Positions 44,687-54,338 of a DNA stretch of 64,000 nt are shown here, in pieces. Both the position numbers and the translations under genes were made by a program. The notes beneath the pieces are model-generated. The model was not told where the DNA came from and did not search any database. It saw only the letters and a program-made list of their open reading frames with translations. Origin of the DNA: Thermococcus sp. (GTDB taxonomy: Archaea > Methanobacteriota_B > Thermococci > Thermococcales > Thermococcaceae); contig NZ_JALUFF010000068.1 of assembly GCF_027052235.1 (NCBI RefSeq), positions 1 through 64,000 on the forward strand, written 5' to 3'. Each line of letters opens with the position of its first letter. Within the stretch, counting starts at the first letter, position 1.

Positions 44687-46102
44687 ATGTTACACAGGGC
44701 AAAGAGACTGATCGTCCAGAAGGTGATTAACAAATATCCGAAGCTGAAGGAAATGCTGTTTCCGCTATATTCAAAATACGTGGCGTGGACTACAAGAAGA
44801 GAAGTCCAGAGAAGGCTGAAAAACTTAAAACCGGAGAGATACTACAATTTTGAAAACGCCATTAGGAGGAACGTGATAATAGTAACCGTGGACTGCATGA
44901 GGTTCAAGAACACGAGTCAAGCCGGTTATTTCCGCGACACAACGCCTTTTCTTTCATCCCTCGGGAAGAATTACACCGCCGTTTCTGGGGCACCGTGGAC
45001 GTACCCTTCGGTTCCAACGATTCTATCCGGGCTATATCCCACCAGACACGGGGCTTACATCCACAGTCGCAAGAAGTACCTCGACAATCTCGGACATATA
45101 AAGGGCATAAAACAGAGCGTTATCACCCTCCCTGAACTTCTCCTTCACATGGGATACGACGTGTACATGGCCACCGCGATTGAGTTGTCAAGTTTTCACT
45201 TCAGGAAGAGGGTACCTTACATCAGATGGTACCCCGGGGAAACGAGGGCCGAGAAAATACTCGGGGACTTTTTGAAGTGGGTCGAAGGGAGAAGGGGAAA
45301 AAGTTTTTTCGCCTACCTGCACCTTGGCGACCCCCACGAACCACTCAACCCGCCAGAGGAGTACTGGAACTATTTCGGAAGGGTGAAGAGACTCAGGAAC
45401 ATAGAGACGTGGGACTACACAAGACTGGAGGACTGGGAGAAGCCGGGGTTCAAGGAATATGTCGAAAACAGGGTTCTCCTTTACGACAACACCCTGAGGT
45501 ACGTTAACGACCGGCTTGAGCTGTTCTTTGACAGACTTGAAAAATTTGGGCTCTCAGACGATACTCTTGTTGTAATCACTGCAGATCACGGGGAAGAGTT
45601 CTGGGAGCACGCAAAGACAGAGGCAGAGTACTTCTACGACACGAGGAAGGGCACCGGCTACGGCCACGGCCACAACGTTTTCAGGGAGGTTGCAGAAGTT
45701 CCCGTGGTTCTTCACGGCTTCAGTGGGCTGAAAGAGAGGAAGCCCATCTCATCAACCGATATAACACCCACTATACTGAGGGAGCTCGGGGTTGAACCGC
45801 TCTTTCCACTGGACGGGGTTCCCCTCCAGGAAAGGGAACCGAGGGGGAGACCAATACTGATAGAGGCGTCCGGGTATGGATACGAGAAAAAGGCCCTATA
45901 CCTCGGCGACCTGAAGTTTCTTTACGCACCGGACGACAACGTTAGGTGGATTTTCAATCTAAAGAGGGATCCCTGGGAGGAGAACCCGATAACGGACAGG
46001 GAAGCCGTAAGTATCATGGAGAGAAAACTCAAATCACTCCTCTCAAAGATTCAACTGGAAGGGACTAAAAGGGTGGGCGAGAGTGAGACTTATGCTCATT
46101 AA
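44687..46102 (+). CDS. Sulfatase-fold (alkaline phosphatase superfamily) enzyme
   Basis: This encodes 471 residues. Metal and nucleophile motifs are IVTVDCMRF near 67, the TYPSVPTILSGLYPTRHG block near 105, and ITADHGEEFWEHA near 302. The usual sulfatase Cys/Ser-x-Pro-x-Arg nucleophile is replaced by Thr-Tyr-Pro-Ser, so it is more likely a phospho-group transferase or hydrolase of glycans than a formylglycine sulfatase. It overlaps its paralogue by 11 bases. Confidence 0.82.
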   Translation: MLHRAKRLIVQKVINKYPKLKEMLFPLYSKYVAWTTRREVQRRLKNLKPERYYNFENAIRRNVIIVTVDCMRFKNTSQAGYFRDTTPFLSSLGKNYTAVSGAPWTYPSVPTILSGLYPTRHGAYIHSRKKYLDNLGHIKGIKQSVITLPELLLHMGYDVYMATAIELSSFHFRKRVPYIRWYPGETRAEKILGDFLKWVEGRRGKSFFAYLHLGDPHEPLNPPEEYWNYFGRVKRLRNIETWDYTRLEDWEKPGFKEYVENRVLLYDNTLRYVNDRLELFFDRLEKFGLSDDTLVVITADHGEEFWEHAKTEAEYFYDTRKGTGYGHGHNVFREVAEVPVVLHGFSGLKERKPISSTDITPTILRELGVEPLFPLDGVPLQEREPRGRPILIEASGYGYEKKALYLGDLKFLYAPDDNVRWIFNLKRDPWEENPITDREAVSIMERKLKSLLSKIQLEGTKRVGESETYAH

Positions 46103-47465
46103 AAACATGGAGAAATGGGCGAAATATCAGATAAGAAGAAGGGCAATGCTCCTGAAGTATAAACTTGGAAGTAAAGAGGAGGTAATACCGGCAAAGAAAC
46201 CCAATAGGAGTGTGGAAAAAAGCTTAAAGGACTTTGAGATGGGAAGGGCATCAAAAAACGTGCTGGTAATCGCTGTTGATTGCTTCAGGTACTGGAGCAC
46301 ATCCCAGTCGGGGTACGAGCGGGACACAACGCCTTTATTTGATAGCTTTGGAAAGTTCATAAAGGCCCATGCCCCCGCCCCATGGACATATCCCTCAGTC
46401 CCCTCAATTCTAAGCGGTCTATATCCCCACAGGCACGGTGCCTTTCTTAGGGGGGAGTTCAAGAACTTTACAAAGCTGAGCTCCTTAAAGCCTCTGAAAT
46501 CCTCAGTTCCGCTCATAACGGACGTTCTTGAAATGGGGGGGTACAGGATATACGTGGCAACGGCAATAGACCCCGTGTCATACTCCCTGAGGGGAAGGGT
46601 TGACATAGTACAGCACCACTATCTAACCCCAGCTGAGAAGGTATTCCAGAGGTTTATGAAGTGGACCTCAAAGGGTGAGAGACCGTTTTTCGCCTACCTG
46701 CACCTTGGCGACCTCCACGAACCACTCAACCCGCCAAAAGAATACCGCAACTACTTCGGAAAAGTCAAAAATCTGCCAAACATAGACACCTGGAACTACA
46801 ATTTCCAGCAAGAACGCGAGCAGGATCCCAAAGGCTTTGAGAAATATAGGTTTTATCGGGTTTTATTGTACGACAATGTTTTGAGATACGTCAACGATAC
46901 TCTGGAACGGTTGGTTGGTGAGCTCGAAAAGAGAAAACTTCTGGACGATACTCTTGTTGTAATCACTGCAGATCACGGGGAAGAATTCTGGGAGCACGCA
47001 AAGGTAGAAGCAAAACACTTCAAGCATGCAAAGGGATGGAGCGGTATATCACACGGCCACAACGTCTTCGCCGAGATAATAGACGTTCCACTTCTCATTG
47101 GGGGTTACGTTGAGAGTCCCGTAAGAACGGGCACTCCGAGGAGCCTCGTGGACATAGTTCCTACCATTCTGGACACTCTAGATATAGGCTACCCAAGGGG
47201 ATTTTTTGATGGAGTTTCCCTTTTTAAGAAGAGAAAGACGCCGGTCTTAAGTGAGGGTGTTTCATCGGGATACGAGAAAAAGGCCCTCATAGATGGGAAA
47301 CACAAACTCCTTCACGCCCCCGGCGACGGTGTGAAGTGGGTCTTCGACTACGTTTCAGACCCCCGGGATACAAAGCCCATAGAAAACGAGGACCATGTAG
47401 AGGAAATGGAGAGGAAGCTAAAGATGCTCATGGTGTCTGGGATAGGGAGGGGAATTCGGATATGA
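46092..47465 (+). CDS. Second sulfatase-fold enzyme, paralogue
   Basis: This encodes 457 residues from the ATG at 46092 (a GTG at 46083 is possible). It has the same motifs as its neighbour (IAVDCFRY, TYPSVPSILSGLYPHRHG, ITADHGEEFWEHA). DNA is nearly identical in two short catalytic blocks while the rest has diverged, suggesting gene conversion. It overlaps the next start as ATGA. Confidence 0.82.
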   Translation: MLIKNMEKWAKYQIRRRAMLLKYKLGSKEEVIPAKKPNRSVEKSLKDFEMGRASKNVLVIAVDCFRYWSTSQSGYERDTTPLFDSFGKFIKAHAPAPWTYPSVPSILSGLYPHRHGAFLRGEFKNFTKLSSLKPLKSSVPLITDVLEMGGYRIYVATAIDPVSYSLRGRVDIVQHHYLTPAEKVFQRFMKWTSKGERPFFAYLHLGDLHEPLNPPKEYRNYFGKVKNLPNIDTWNYNFQQEREQDPKGFEKYRFYRVLLYDNVLRYVNDTLERLVGELEKRKLLDDTLVVITADHGEEFWEHAKVEAKHFKHAKGWSGISHGHNVFAEIIDVPLLIGGYVESPVRTGTPRSLVDIVPTILDTLDIGYPRGFFDGVSLFKKRKTPVLSEGVSSGYEKKALIDGKHKLLHAPGDGVKWVFDYVSDPRDTKPIENEDHVEEMERKLKMLMVSGIGRGIRI

Positions 47466-48592
47466 AAAGGCTCCGCGTGCTGTTACTCCACAACCAGGTT
47501 GCCCCCTATCGACTGCCTGTATTCGAAAGATTGAAGGAGAACTTTGACATCACAGTATACTTCTGTGAGCTGAAGTCCAAGGACAGGATGTGGAAAACCG
47601 AGCTTCTCAGAGAGTTCACCTTTGACTGGGAAGTTCTGAGGGGGATGAGGGTTGGAAATATAATACTCAATACCCCAGCCCTGCTCTTCAGGGCTCTCCG
47701 GGGATGGGATGCCTACCTGATAGCGGACAACGTTGAGAACATCCCCGCAACCTGGATGGTTGCAATTGCTTCAAAGATTTCAGGGAAACCACTGATAGTC
47801 TGGTCGGAGAAAATAGACAGCCCTTGGAACAGAAAAGTAGTGGACAGATCTTTTCTGAAGGGGATCCTCCTAAAACTGCATGAAAAGGTCCTTTTCTCGC
47901 TGGCCGATGTAATTGTGGCCTACAGCAAGAAAGCGAGGGAATACCTTCTGAAAAGGGGTGTGTCTCCGGGTAAGATACTCCAGGGACTGCAGGTAATGCC
48001 GGAGGAGGTTCTTCCTAGTGGGGAATGCCAAGGGTTTAAAGGAAGAGTGGGAGGATGTCAAAGGACAGTACTTTACCTAGGCTACCTGAGGCCGGAGAAG
48101 GGAATAGAGCAGTTCATACAGTCCTTCGTTTCTTCCGAGATTGACGCCTGTCTCCTCATCGTTGGGACAGGGCCCCTAAAGGAAAGGCTTGAGCGGAAGT
48201 ATTCTTCCTCAGAAAAAGTCGTTTTCTACGGTTACGCCAGCGAAAATGAAAAACCCTGCCTCTACAGGATGGCAGATGTCTTCGTTCTCCCCACGCTAAG
48301 GGACTCATGGGGTCTCGTCGTTAACGAAGCCCTCTACTATGGAACCCCAGTAATAACAACGACCGCGGCGGGGGCATCTATGGTTATAGAGAATGGAAAA
48401 ACGGGTTTTGTTGTTAAAGCCGGGGACTGGGCGGGCTTGATAAGAGTTCTAGAGGAACTAATTTCAAACCCCAAAACGCTGAGAAAAATAAAGAGACTAG
48501 TCAAAAAATCCGGGAAAAGATATTCAAGAAGCATCCTAGGAGCACAGGCTTTTATAAAAGCCCTACAGAAGGCCTTTGTAAATCTCAACTAA
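47462..48592 (+). CDS. Glycosyltransferase family 4
   Basis: This encodes 376 residues; homology and the ATGA overlap place the start at 47462 although the frame extends upstream. GT-B fold: the acceptor domain begins LLLHNQVAPYRLPVFERL, and the nucleotide-sugar domain has LYLGYLRPEKGIEQFI and PTLRDSWGLVVNEALYYGTPVI with the catalytic E-x7-E. It converges with the next gene with a 30-base overlap. Confidence 0.9.
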   Translation: MKRLRVLLLHNQVAPYRLPVFERLKENFDITVYFCELKSKDRMWKTELLREFTFDWEVLRGMRVGNIILNTPALLFRALRGWDAYLIADNVENIPATWMVAIASKISGKPLIVWSEKIDSPWNRKVVDRSFLKGILLKLHEKVLFSLADVIVAYSKKAREYLLKRGVSPGKILQGLQVMPEEVLPSGECQGFKGRVGGCQRTVLYLGYLRPEKGIEQFIQSFVSSEIDACLLIVGTGPLKERLERKYSSSEKVVFYGYASENEKPCLYRMADVFVLPTLRDSWGLVVNEALYYGTPVITTTAAGASMVIENGKTGFVVKAGDWAGLIRVLEELISNPKTLRKIKRLVKKSGKRYSRSILGAQAFIKALQKAFVNLN

Positions 48593-49813
48593 GCGCATAG
48601 CGTGCTCATCCATGTCCTCAGGAGGCCTCTGAGCCTTGCTAAACTCCTCAACCAGCTCCGGACGTTCAAGAAAGACTCTCATCCACCTAGCTAGGTCACG
48701 GGGATCCCCAGGAGCAAAAAGGAAACCTGTCTTTCCATGGGTAACAAACTCTGGGATTGCCCCAAGGTTTGATGCTATCACAGGTGTCCTAGAAAGGGCA
48801 GCTTCGGCTAGAACAAGGGGACTATTCTCGTAACAGAGAGAGGGGAACAGGAGAACATCTATGGAAGAGTAGGGAACACGGATATCTTCAAACCGCCCCA
48901 TAAATCTAACCCGCTCATCCTCTCCAGCAAGCTTCATCAGCATAGATACGTAGTTCGGATCGCCTCCTCCACCATATATCCTAAGCTCAAAGTCCCCTTC
49001 AAGGAATTTGACCGCTTTAACGGCGACATGGACACCCTTTTGATAACTTGGAACCCCAGCAAAGCCAAAGACTACCTTATTACCCTTCCTTCTCTTTTTG
49101 AACCCCCTGAAAATAGAATGGGGATAGCCGTTCCTGATGTGCATTATCTTCTCCCCGTCAACTCCGGCCTCGATAAATTTCGTTCTTAGAAAGTTCGAAG
49201 GGGCTATTATCACATCTACAGAGCTGAGAACTCTGAGAAGGACTTCGTTCCTAGAGGCAAACCTAGAGGGGTTATTAAACGGTTTAAGGATTCTTGTAGA
49301 TACTCCCAGTGGGATGCCTCTTCTTGATAGGTAGGAGGCCATTACATAGTTCCAGCACTCGGAGCACCTTGCCGGCTCAGGGCTGGGACAGGGCCCCTCT
49401 TTCCTGAAGCTCATTATGTTTATCGGGCATATGAACCAATAATCGTGGAGGGTCTGGACGGTTGGATAACCCCTTTCCGAAGCTAGAAGTGGGAGGAGAC
49501 CGCTGCGAAAGGCCCAGAGGTTATGAAAATGGACAACATGTGGCCCAATCTCCTCAAGAACCTCCAGAAACCTCTTCTCAACACGGTCGTTTTTGTAGGT
49601 CTTGTTGATAAAGAGAGCCCTGAATGGAGAGGAGATGGGGGGGATTGCATGATAGTGTATCCCGTTTTCCCTCCATTCGGTTCCCCTTCTGGAGACCGTA
49701 AAGACGTGAACCTCGTGGTGTTTGGCCAGTTCGAGAGCCAGGTAATGGACGTAGAGACCGGCCCCACCAAGCTTTTCGGGGGGATACCCCGAGGTCACGA
49801 GGAGTATCCTCAT
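48563..49813 (-). CDS. Glycosyltransferase family 4
   Basis: This encodes 416 residues. It has a typical GT4 N-terminus (LVTSGYPPEKLGGAGLYVHYLA) and a C-terminal site (FPSLCYENSPLVLAEAALS with GKTGFLF). A cysteine-rich insertion near 140 (CPSPEPARCSECW) is unusual. It is the last of three overlapping glycosyltransferase genes. Confidence 0.9.
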   Translation of the reverse strand: MRILLVTSGYPPEKLGGAGLYVHYLALELAKHHEVHVFTVSRRGTEWRENGIHYHAIPPISSPFRALFINKTYKNDRVEKRFLEVLEEIGPHVVHFHNLWAFRSGLLPLLASERGYPTVQTLHDYWFICPINIMSFRKEGPCPSPEPARCSECWNYVMASYLSRRGIPLGVSTRILKPFNNPSRFASRNEVLLRVLSSVDVIIAPSNFLRTKFIEAGVDGEKIMHIRNGYPHSIFRGFKKRRKGNKVVFGFAGVPSYQKGVHVAVKAVKFLEGDFELRIYGGGGDPNYVSMLMKLAGEDERVRFMGRFEDIRVPYSSIDVLLFPSLCYENSPLVLAEAALSRTPVIASNLGAIPEFVTHGKTGFLFAPGDPRDLARWMRVFLERPELVEEFSKAQRPPEDMDEHAMRLVEIYKGLL

Positions 49814-50790
49814 TCTTCTGCCCCCCTCAGTAGTCTCATCAGTTTCCGCCGGGAGATAACCCCAGATTTTATTAGCCTTTTCGTGTCAAGGTCATCCAAA
49901 AGAGAGCCCAGTTCTTCGGGCGAAACGACCTCACAGCACTGACGAATTTCCCTGGGTATCTCCGCGTCCTCAAAGACAACAACGGGCTTTCCCCTGGCCA
50001 GTGCCTCCGCTATCGGCAGACCCCAGCCCTCGTATTTGGAGGCGTGAATGTAGAGGTCGAGGGAGTCGTAGAACTCGATGAGCTCCTCATCGGGGACGAA
50101 GCCGAGGAGTTTTATTCTTTCGTCACCTTCGGCTAGCTTTTTGACCCTCTCGAACTCCTCCCCTGTCCCGGCCAGTAAGAGCCTTGCCCGGGAATTGCGC
50201 CAGCCCTTGAAGAGCTCCACGAGGAGGGCGTGCCTCTTGTGGTAGTCCATCCTTGAGACGTAGCCCACTGTGAACGTCCCCGGCTCTCTGAACTTCCCCA
50301 GCTTTTTCGGCTCGGTGAAAAAGCGCTCGTCTATCGGCTGGTGGAGGACGCGAATCTTGCCCTCGGGAATACCGGCGAAGCGAACTAAGTCGAGCTTCGT
50401 GAGGTGAGAGACGGCGTAGACCACATCGGCCCTTCTGGCCGATAGCAAGCCAAGGCGGATGAAAAAGCGCTCAAAGAACCCCTTAAGTCCCCTCCTCCTG
50501 TATTTTAGGGGGATTAGGTCGTGGATGGTCACCCTCTTCTCGGCCTTCGGCTTGAAAAGGGGAAGGGTTATTCCCTCAATGACGCCAGCGGCGTGGTAAA
50601 CGTCGCACTTCGAACGGAGGAGCCAGAGTGGAATCCTGAAGAACTGCCAGAGAAAGTACGACCTCCCCTCTGGGGGAGAGAGTTCAACCGTATGGCCTTC
50701 ACACCTCAGCCTTCTGATGAGGTTCGAGGTGTACACCGCTATTCCACCGGCCCTCTTGTCAAGCCTCCTCACGATGATGCATACCCTCAT
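49810..50790 (-). CDS. Glycosyltransferase family 4
   Basis: This encodes 326 residues. It has RAGGIAVYTSNLIRRL near the start, VTIHDLIPLKYRRRGL, and the E-x7-E block SKYEGWGLPIAEALARGKPV. ATGA-type overlaps with both neighbours show one transcript reading 50787-51902, then this gene, then 48563-49813. Confidence 0.9.
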   Translation of the reverse strand: MRVCIIVRRLDKRAGGIAVYTSNLIRRLRCEGHTVELSPPEGRSYFLWQFFRIPLWLLRSKCDVYHAAGVIEGITLPLFKPKAEKRVTIHDLIPLKYRRRGLKGFFERFFIRLGLLSARRADVVYAVSHLTKLDLVRFAGIPEGKIRVLHQPIDERFFTEPKKLGKFREPGTFTVGYVSRMDYHKRHALLVELFKGWRNSRARLLLAGTGEEFERVKKLAEGDERIKLLGFVPDEELIEFYDSLDLYIHASKYEGWGLPIAEALARGKPVVVFEDAEIPREIRQCCEVVSPEELGSLLDDLDTKRLIKSGVISRRKLMRLLRGAEE

Positions 50791-51902
50791 CCAACCACCC
50801 CGTAGGCACTCAGGAGCTCCTTAACGATTCTGTCCCAGTCGTAGGCCCCGGCGCGACGGGAGGCGAAGTGCCCCATGCGCTTCCATCTTTCGAGGGCCAT
50901 AATTAGCGCCCCCGAGAGTTTCTTGTCGCTGACAACGAAGCCGGTCTTGCCGTCCTCCACGAGAAAGCGGGAGGCGTTCATCGGGTGGTCGCTTGTGACG
51001 ACGGGAATGCCCGAGGCCATTGCCTCAAGGACAACCATCCCGAACCCTTCCCGCCTTGAGGGGAAAGCGAAGACTCTGGAGGACTTCATGAGCGCAATCA
51101 CGTCGGAGTAGTCCCTCAGGAAGCCCGTGAAGATGACGTTCTCCCCGAGGCCCATCTCACCAGCAAGACGCTCAAGACGGGCTCTCTCCGGACCGTCTCC
51201 AACTATGACTGCCCTGAAGTCCGGGAGTTCATCTTTTACCTCCGCGAGGGCCCTTATGAGGGCATCAACGCCCTTCTCCCGGATGAGCCTGCCGACGAAG
51301 ATGAAGTCGGACTCAAGCTCGGCAGGCCTTATCCACCTAACGAGCGGGAGGTCTATGCCGTTGGGGACAACTCTTATCGGTTTTCTCAGGCCTGCCTCCA
51401 GAAGGTCGAGCTCCGTCTTTCTGGAGACCGCTATGTGCCGTTTGAAGGAGAAGAGACCCCTCTCAACTTCCCTCGCGAGGCTTCCTGCGTGTCCTAGGTA
51501 TTCGAGCCAGTAGTCGCCCCAGAACTCGTGCCAGGTTATTAGGACGTTTTCCATGTCAAGTAACCTCAGGGCGTAGGAGGGAAGGTAAGGGCTCGCCTGG
51601 CAGTCTATGACGTCAAACCTCTCTCCCTTCATCCGGAGGGGCAACTTAAGGGAGTGAAGGATTGGCGGGAGCGGGGAGCGCCTTCCAGAGACGTAGAGCT
51701 TCGAAAGGTCAACTCCCACCGTCCCGTGGTAGACGATTCCCTCCCGCTCTATCTCGTCCCTTCCTTCCCAGAGCTTGTAGCCGTATACGTGGACCTCGTG
51801 CTCCTTAGCTAGCCTCCTGGCCAGCTCGTATATCCTCTTCTCCACCCCGCCCTTGACCCATGGGTAAACCACGTCGTAAACGAACGCTATCCTCAGGCTC
51901 AT
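50787..51902 (-). CDS. Glycosyltransferase family 4
   Basis: This encodes 371 residues. It has DVVYPWVKGGVEKRIYELA at the start, IFVGRLIREKGVDALI and FPSRREGFGMVVLEAMASGIP, the donor-binding site. It is the first gene of the three-glycosyltransferase operon. Acceptor and donor cannot be inferred. Confidence 0.9.
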   Translation of the reverse strand: MSLRIAFVYDVVYPWVKGGVEKRIYELARRLAKEHEVHVYGYKLWEGRDEIEREGIVYHGTVGVDLSKLYVSGRRSPLPPILHSLKLPLRMKGERFDVIDCQASPYLPSYALRLLDMENVLITWHEFWGDYWLEYLGHAGSLAREVERGLFSFKRHIAVSRKTELDLLEAGLRKPIRVVPNGIDLPLVRWIRPAELESDFIFVGRLIREKGVDALIRALAEVKDELPDFRAVIVGDGPERARLERLAGEMGLGENVIFTGFLRDYSDVIALMKSSRVFAFPSRREGFGMVVLEAMASGIPVVTSDHPMNASRFLVEDGKTGFVVSDKKLSGALIMALERWKRMGHFASRRAGAYDWDRIVKELLSAYGVVG

Positions 51903-51973
51903 CGCCTCACTCTTGTCCGGGAACGTTTATAAGCCCATCCTCCCGAGGGTTAATGGGCTGAAGGGTGTTGGCC

Positions 51974-53101
51974 ATGAACAGCACGTGGATATGGTTAATC
52001 GCTGGAATCACACTGTTCTGGACTCTCCTCTATGTGTTCTTCGGAAAGGAGGAGAAAGAGGAAGGGCTGAGCGTTGACCTGTTCATAGCCATGTGGCGCA
52101 CTAAGAGACTCCTAGGCTTCATAGACAGACTTTCAAGGATAAACAGGAAGTTCTGGAAGGTCTACGCGGACATAGGGGTAGCGGTAGGTTTCGTCGGCAT
52201 GGCCTACGTCTTCTACGCCCTTGCAAAAACAGCCATGAAGACCCTCCAGACAGGGAAGGGAGGAGGCGTTCAGCTCGTAATCCCGGGCGTTACGATACCC
52301 CTGTGGTACGGTCTCGTCGGGCTTGCTGTGGTCATGATAGTCCACGAGCTCAGCCACGGAGTCGTTGCAAGGGCCGAGAGGCTCCCCCTCAAGTCCGTCG
52401 GTCTCGTCCTCCTCGCAGTCATACCGGGGGCCTTCGTCGAGCCCGACGAAGAGGCCCTCGGAAAGGCTCCCCTGAGGAGCAGGCTGAGGGTCTACGGAGC
52501 GGGTTCAATGGCCAACATCGTGACCGCAATACTCACAGCCCTCCTTATGGCCTACGCGGTCTCACCCCTTCTCGTCCCGGCCGGAATTGAGGTTTCGGAC
52601 GTCGTAAAGGGCTCTCCTGCCTACGGTGTCCTCCACAGGGGCGACGTGATAATCTCGATAAACGGCCACGAGACGAAGACGATAGAACAGTTCCTCAAGG
52701 TTATGAACGGGACGAGGCCCGGGGAGATGGTTACCTTAACTGTTCTGAGGAACGGAAAGGAAGTTCGGCTGAGCCTCACACTAGGGGAACATCCTCAGAG
52801 AAAGGGGAAAGGCTACATAGGCATCTACCCGAGGCAACACGTGATCTCAAAGATAGGCTATGATGGCGTGGTTCTACCGATATTCTTCAGCCTCTACTGG
52901 ATATACGTCCTGAACGTGGGAATTGGCCTGATGAACCTCTTCCCCCTCGTCCCCCTTGACGGTGGCAGGATGTTCGACGACGTCGTCAAGGAGTACCTCC
53001 CCCAGGGGATAGCGAGGCCAGTTAGGTATACCGCCATAGGGATTGGCCTAGTCCTGCTGGCGCTGAACATAATTCCAGCCCTCGCAAACCTCGGTGGATA
53101 A
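51974..53101 (+). CDS. Site-2 protease family (M50) metalloprotease with PDZ domain
   Basis: This encodes 375 residues from the ATG at 51974. Zinc site HELSH lies in a membrane span (VVMIVHELSHGVVARAE), a PDZ domain spans about 205-285 (GSPAYGVLHRGDVIISINGHE), and the third ligand motif is NLFPLVPLDGGRMFDD. It cleaves membrane-spanning substrates within the bilayer. Confidence 0.92.
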   Translation: MNSTWIWLIAGITLFWTLLYVFFGKEEKEEGLSVDLFIAMWRTKRLLGFIDRLSRINRKFWKVYADIGVAVGFVGMAYVFYALAKTAMKTLQTGKGGGVQLVIPGVTIPLWYGLVGLAVVMIVHELSHGVVARAERLPLKSVGLVLLAVIPGAFVEPDEEALGKAPLRSRLRVYGAGSMANIVTAILTALLMAYAVSPLLVPAGIEVSDVVKGSPAYGVLHRGDVIISINGHETKTIEQFLKVMNGTRPGEMVTLTVLRNGKEVRLSLTLGEHPQRKGKGYIGIYPRQHVISKIGYDGVVLPIFFSLYWIYVLNVGIGLMNLFPLVPLDGGRMFDDVVKEYLPQGIARPVRYTAIGIGLVLLALNIIPALANLGG

Positions 53102-53140
53102 TCTCCATATTTTAAAAGGGCTTTCTCGGATGGGTCACCC

Positions 53141-54112
53141 ATGAAGTGCTCGAAGTGCGGAAGGCCAGCGGTTTATCACGCGCGCTACACCGGAAGGTAC
53201 TACTGCCACAAGCACTTCAACGAGATGGTTGAAAAGAAGTTCAAGGAGACCGTGAAGAAGTACCGCCTCATCGAGAAGGGCGAGAGAATAGCCGTAGGCG
53301 TTAGCGGTGGAAAGGACAGCGTCGTTCTGCTCCACCTTTTAGCTAAGCTCCGCGAGAGGTTCCCCTTCGAGCTGGTTGCGATAACGATTGACGAGGGAAT
53401 AGCCGGTTACAGGCCGGCTAGCGTTGAGATAGCGAAGAGGAACGCGAAAAAGCTCGGAATAGAGCACAGGATATATTCCTTCAAGGAGTACATCGGCTTC
53501 ACTCTCGACGAGACGGTTGAAATAATGGGGAGCTTCGAGAAGGGCGAAAGGGTTGGTGCCTGCTCCTACTGCGGCGTCTGGAGGCGCTGGCTCCTCAACT
53601 ACGCGGCCAAGGACGTTGAGGCGGATAAACTGGCGGTAGGCCACAACTTAGACGATGAAGTTCAAATGTTCCTCATGAACATCCTTCGAGGAGACATAGC
53701 TAGACTGGGCAGAACCGGTCCCTACTACGAGGAGATACACCCCGAGCTCGTCCCGAGGATAAAGCCCCTCCGCGAGATTCCCGAGAAGGAGATAGTACTC
53801 TACGCTGTCCTGAACGACATTGAAGTCGATTTAAGCGAGTGCCCCTATGCGGTAGAGGCCTTCAGGGCGGAGATAAGGGACTGGCTCAACGAGATGGAGG
53901 AGAAGCACCCTGGAACGAAGTACCAGATACTGAGGAGCTACGACAAGCTCTTCCCCCTCATCGCGAAGACCTACACAAAAAAGACGAGCGAGCTCAACCG
54001 CTGTAAGATATGCGGCCAGCCGACAACGGGAGAGATATGCAAGGCCTGCCAGTTCCGCCTCCAGGTCGAGAAGAAGGCGAAGGAGAAGGGAATAACCTTC
54101 AGGGTGGAGTAA
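53141..54112 (+). CDS. ttuA: tRNA-5-methyluridine(54) 2-sulfurtransferase
   Basis: This encodes 323 residues. An N-terminal zinc finger (CSKCGRPAVYHARYTGRYYC) is followed by the PP-loop VGVSGGKDSVVLLHL. Active-site cysteines near 135 (CSYCGVWRR) bind a [4Fe-4S] cluster, and a C-terminal zinc finger is present (CKICGQPTTGEICKAC). It makes s2T54, a thermostability modification, and would take sulfur from a ubiquitin-like carrier such as the one at 35093. Confidence 0.93.
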   Translation: MKCSKCGRPAVYHARYTGRYYCHKHFNEMVEKKFKETVKKYRLIEKGERIAVGVSGGKDSVVLLHLLAKLRERFPFELVAITIDEGIAGYRPASVEIAKRNAKKLGIEHRIYSFKEYIGFTLDETVEIMGSFEKGERVGACSYCGVWRRWLLNYAAKDVEADKLAVGHNLDDEVQMFLMNILRGDIARLGRTGPYYEEIHPELVPRIKPLREIPEKEIVLYAVLNDIEVDLSECPYAVEAFRAEIRDWLNEMEEKHPGTKYQILRSYDKLFPLIAKTYTKKTSELNRCKICGQPTTGEICKACQFRLQVEKKAKEKGITFRVE

Positions 54113-54129
54113 AGAGTGGAGGTTTTCCG

Positions 54130-54327
54130 TTGAGAATCATTGAAACTCCAATTCCACTAAGAGAACTCAACGAAATCCGCGAGAAAAGCGGGGCAGATGT
54201 TGAGCTCGTTTTCCTCGAAAAGGTCGAGAGGAACGGCATACCCCTTAACGTTGTTCTAATAAGGGGCGCTATTCCCGAAATCGAGCGCTTTATGGAAAAA
54301 CTTATGGTGGCAAGGGCGGGAGGTTAA
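54130..54327 (+). CDS. Small hypothetical protein
   Basis: This encodes 65 residues from a TTG with GGAGG upstream. It is alpha/beta with no membrane segment (DVELVFLEKVERNGIPLNVVL). It follows ttuA by 17 bases. No family was recognised. Confidence 0.6.
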   Translation: MRIIETPIPLRELNEIREKSGADVELVFLEKVERNGIPLNVVLIRGAIPEIERFMEKLMVARAGG

Positions 54328-54338
54328 AGGTCCACCCA

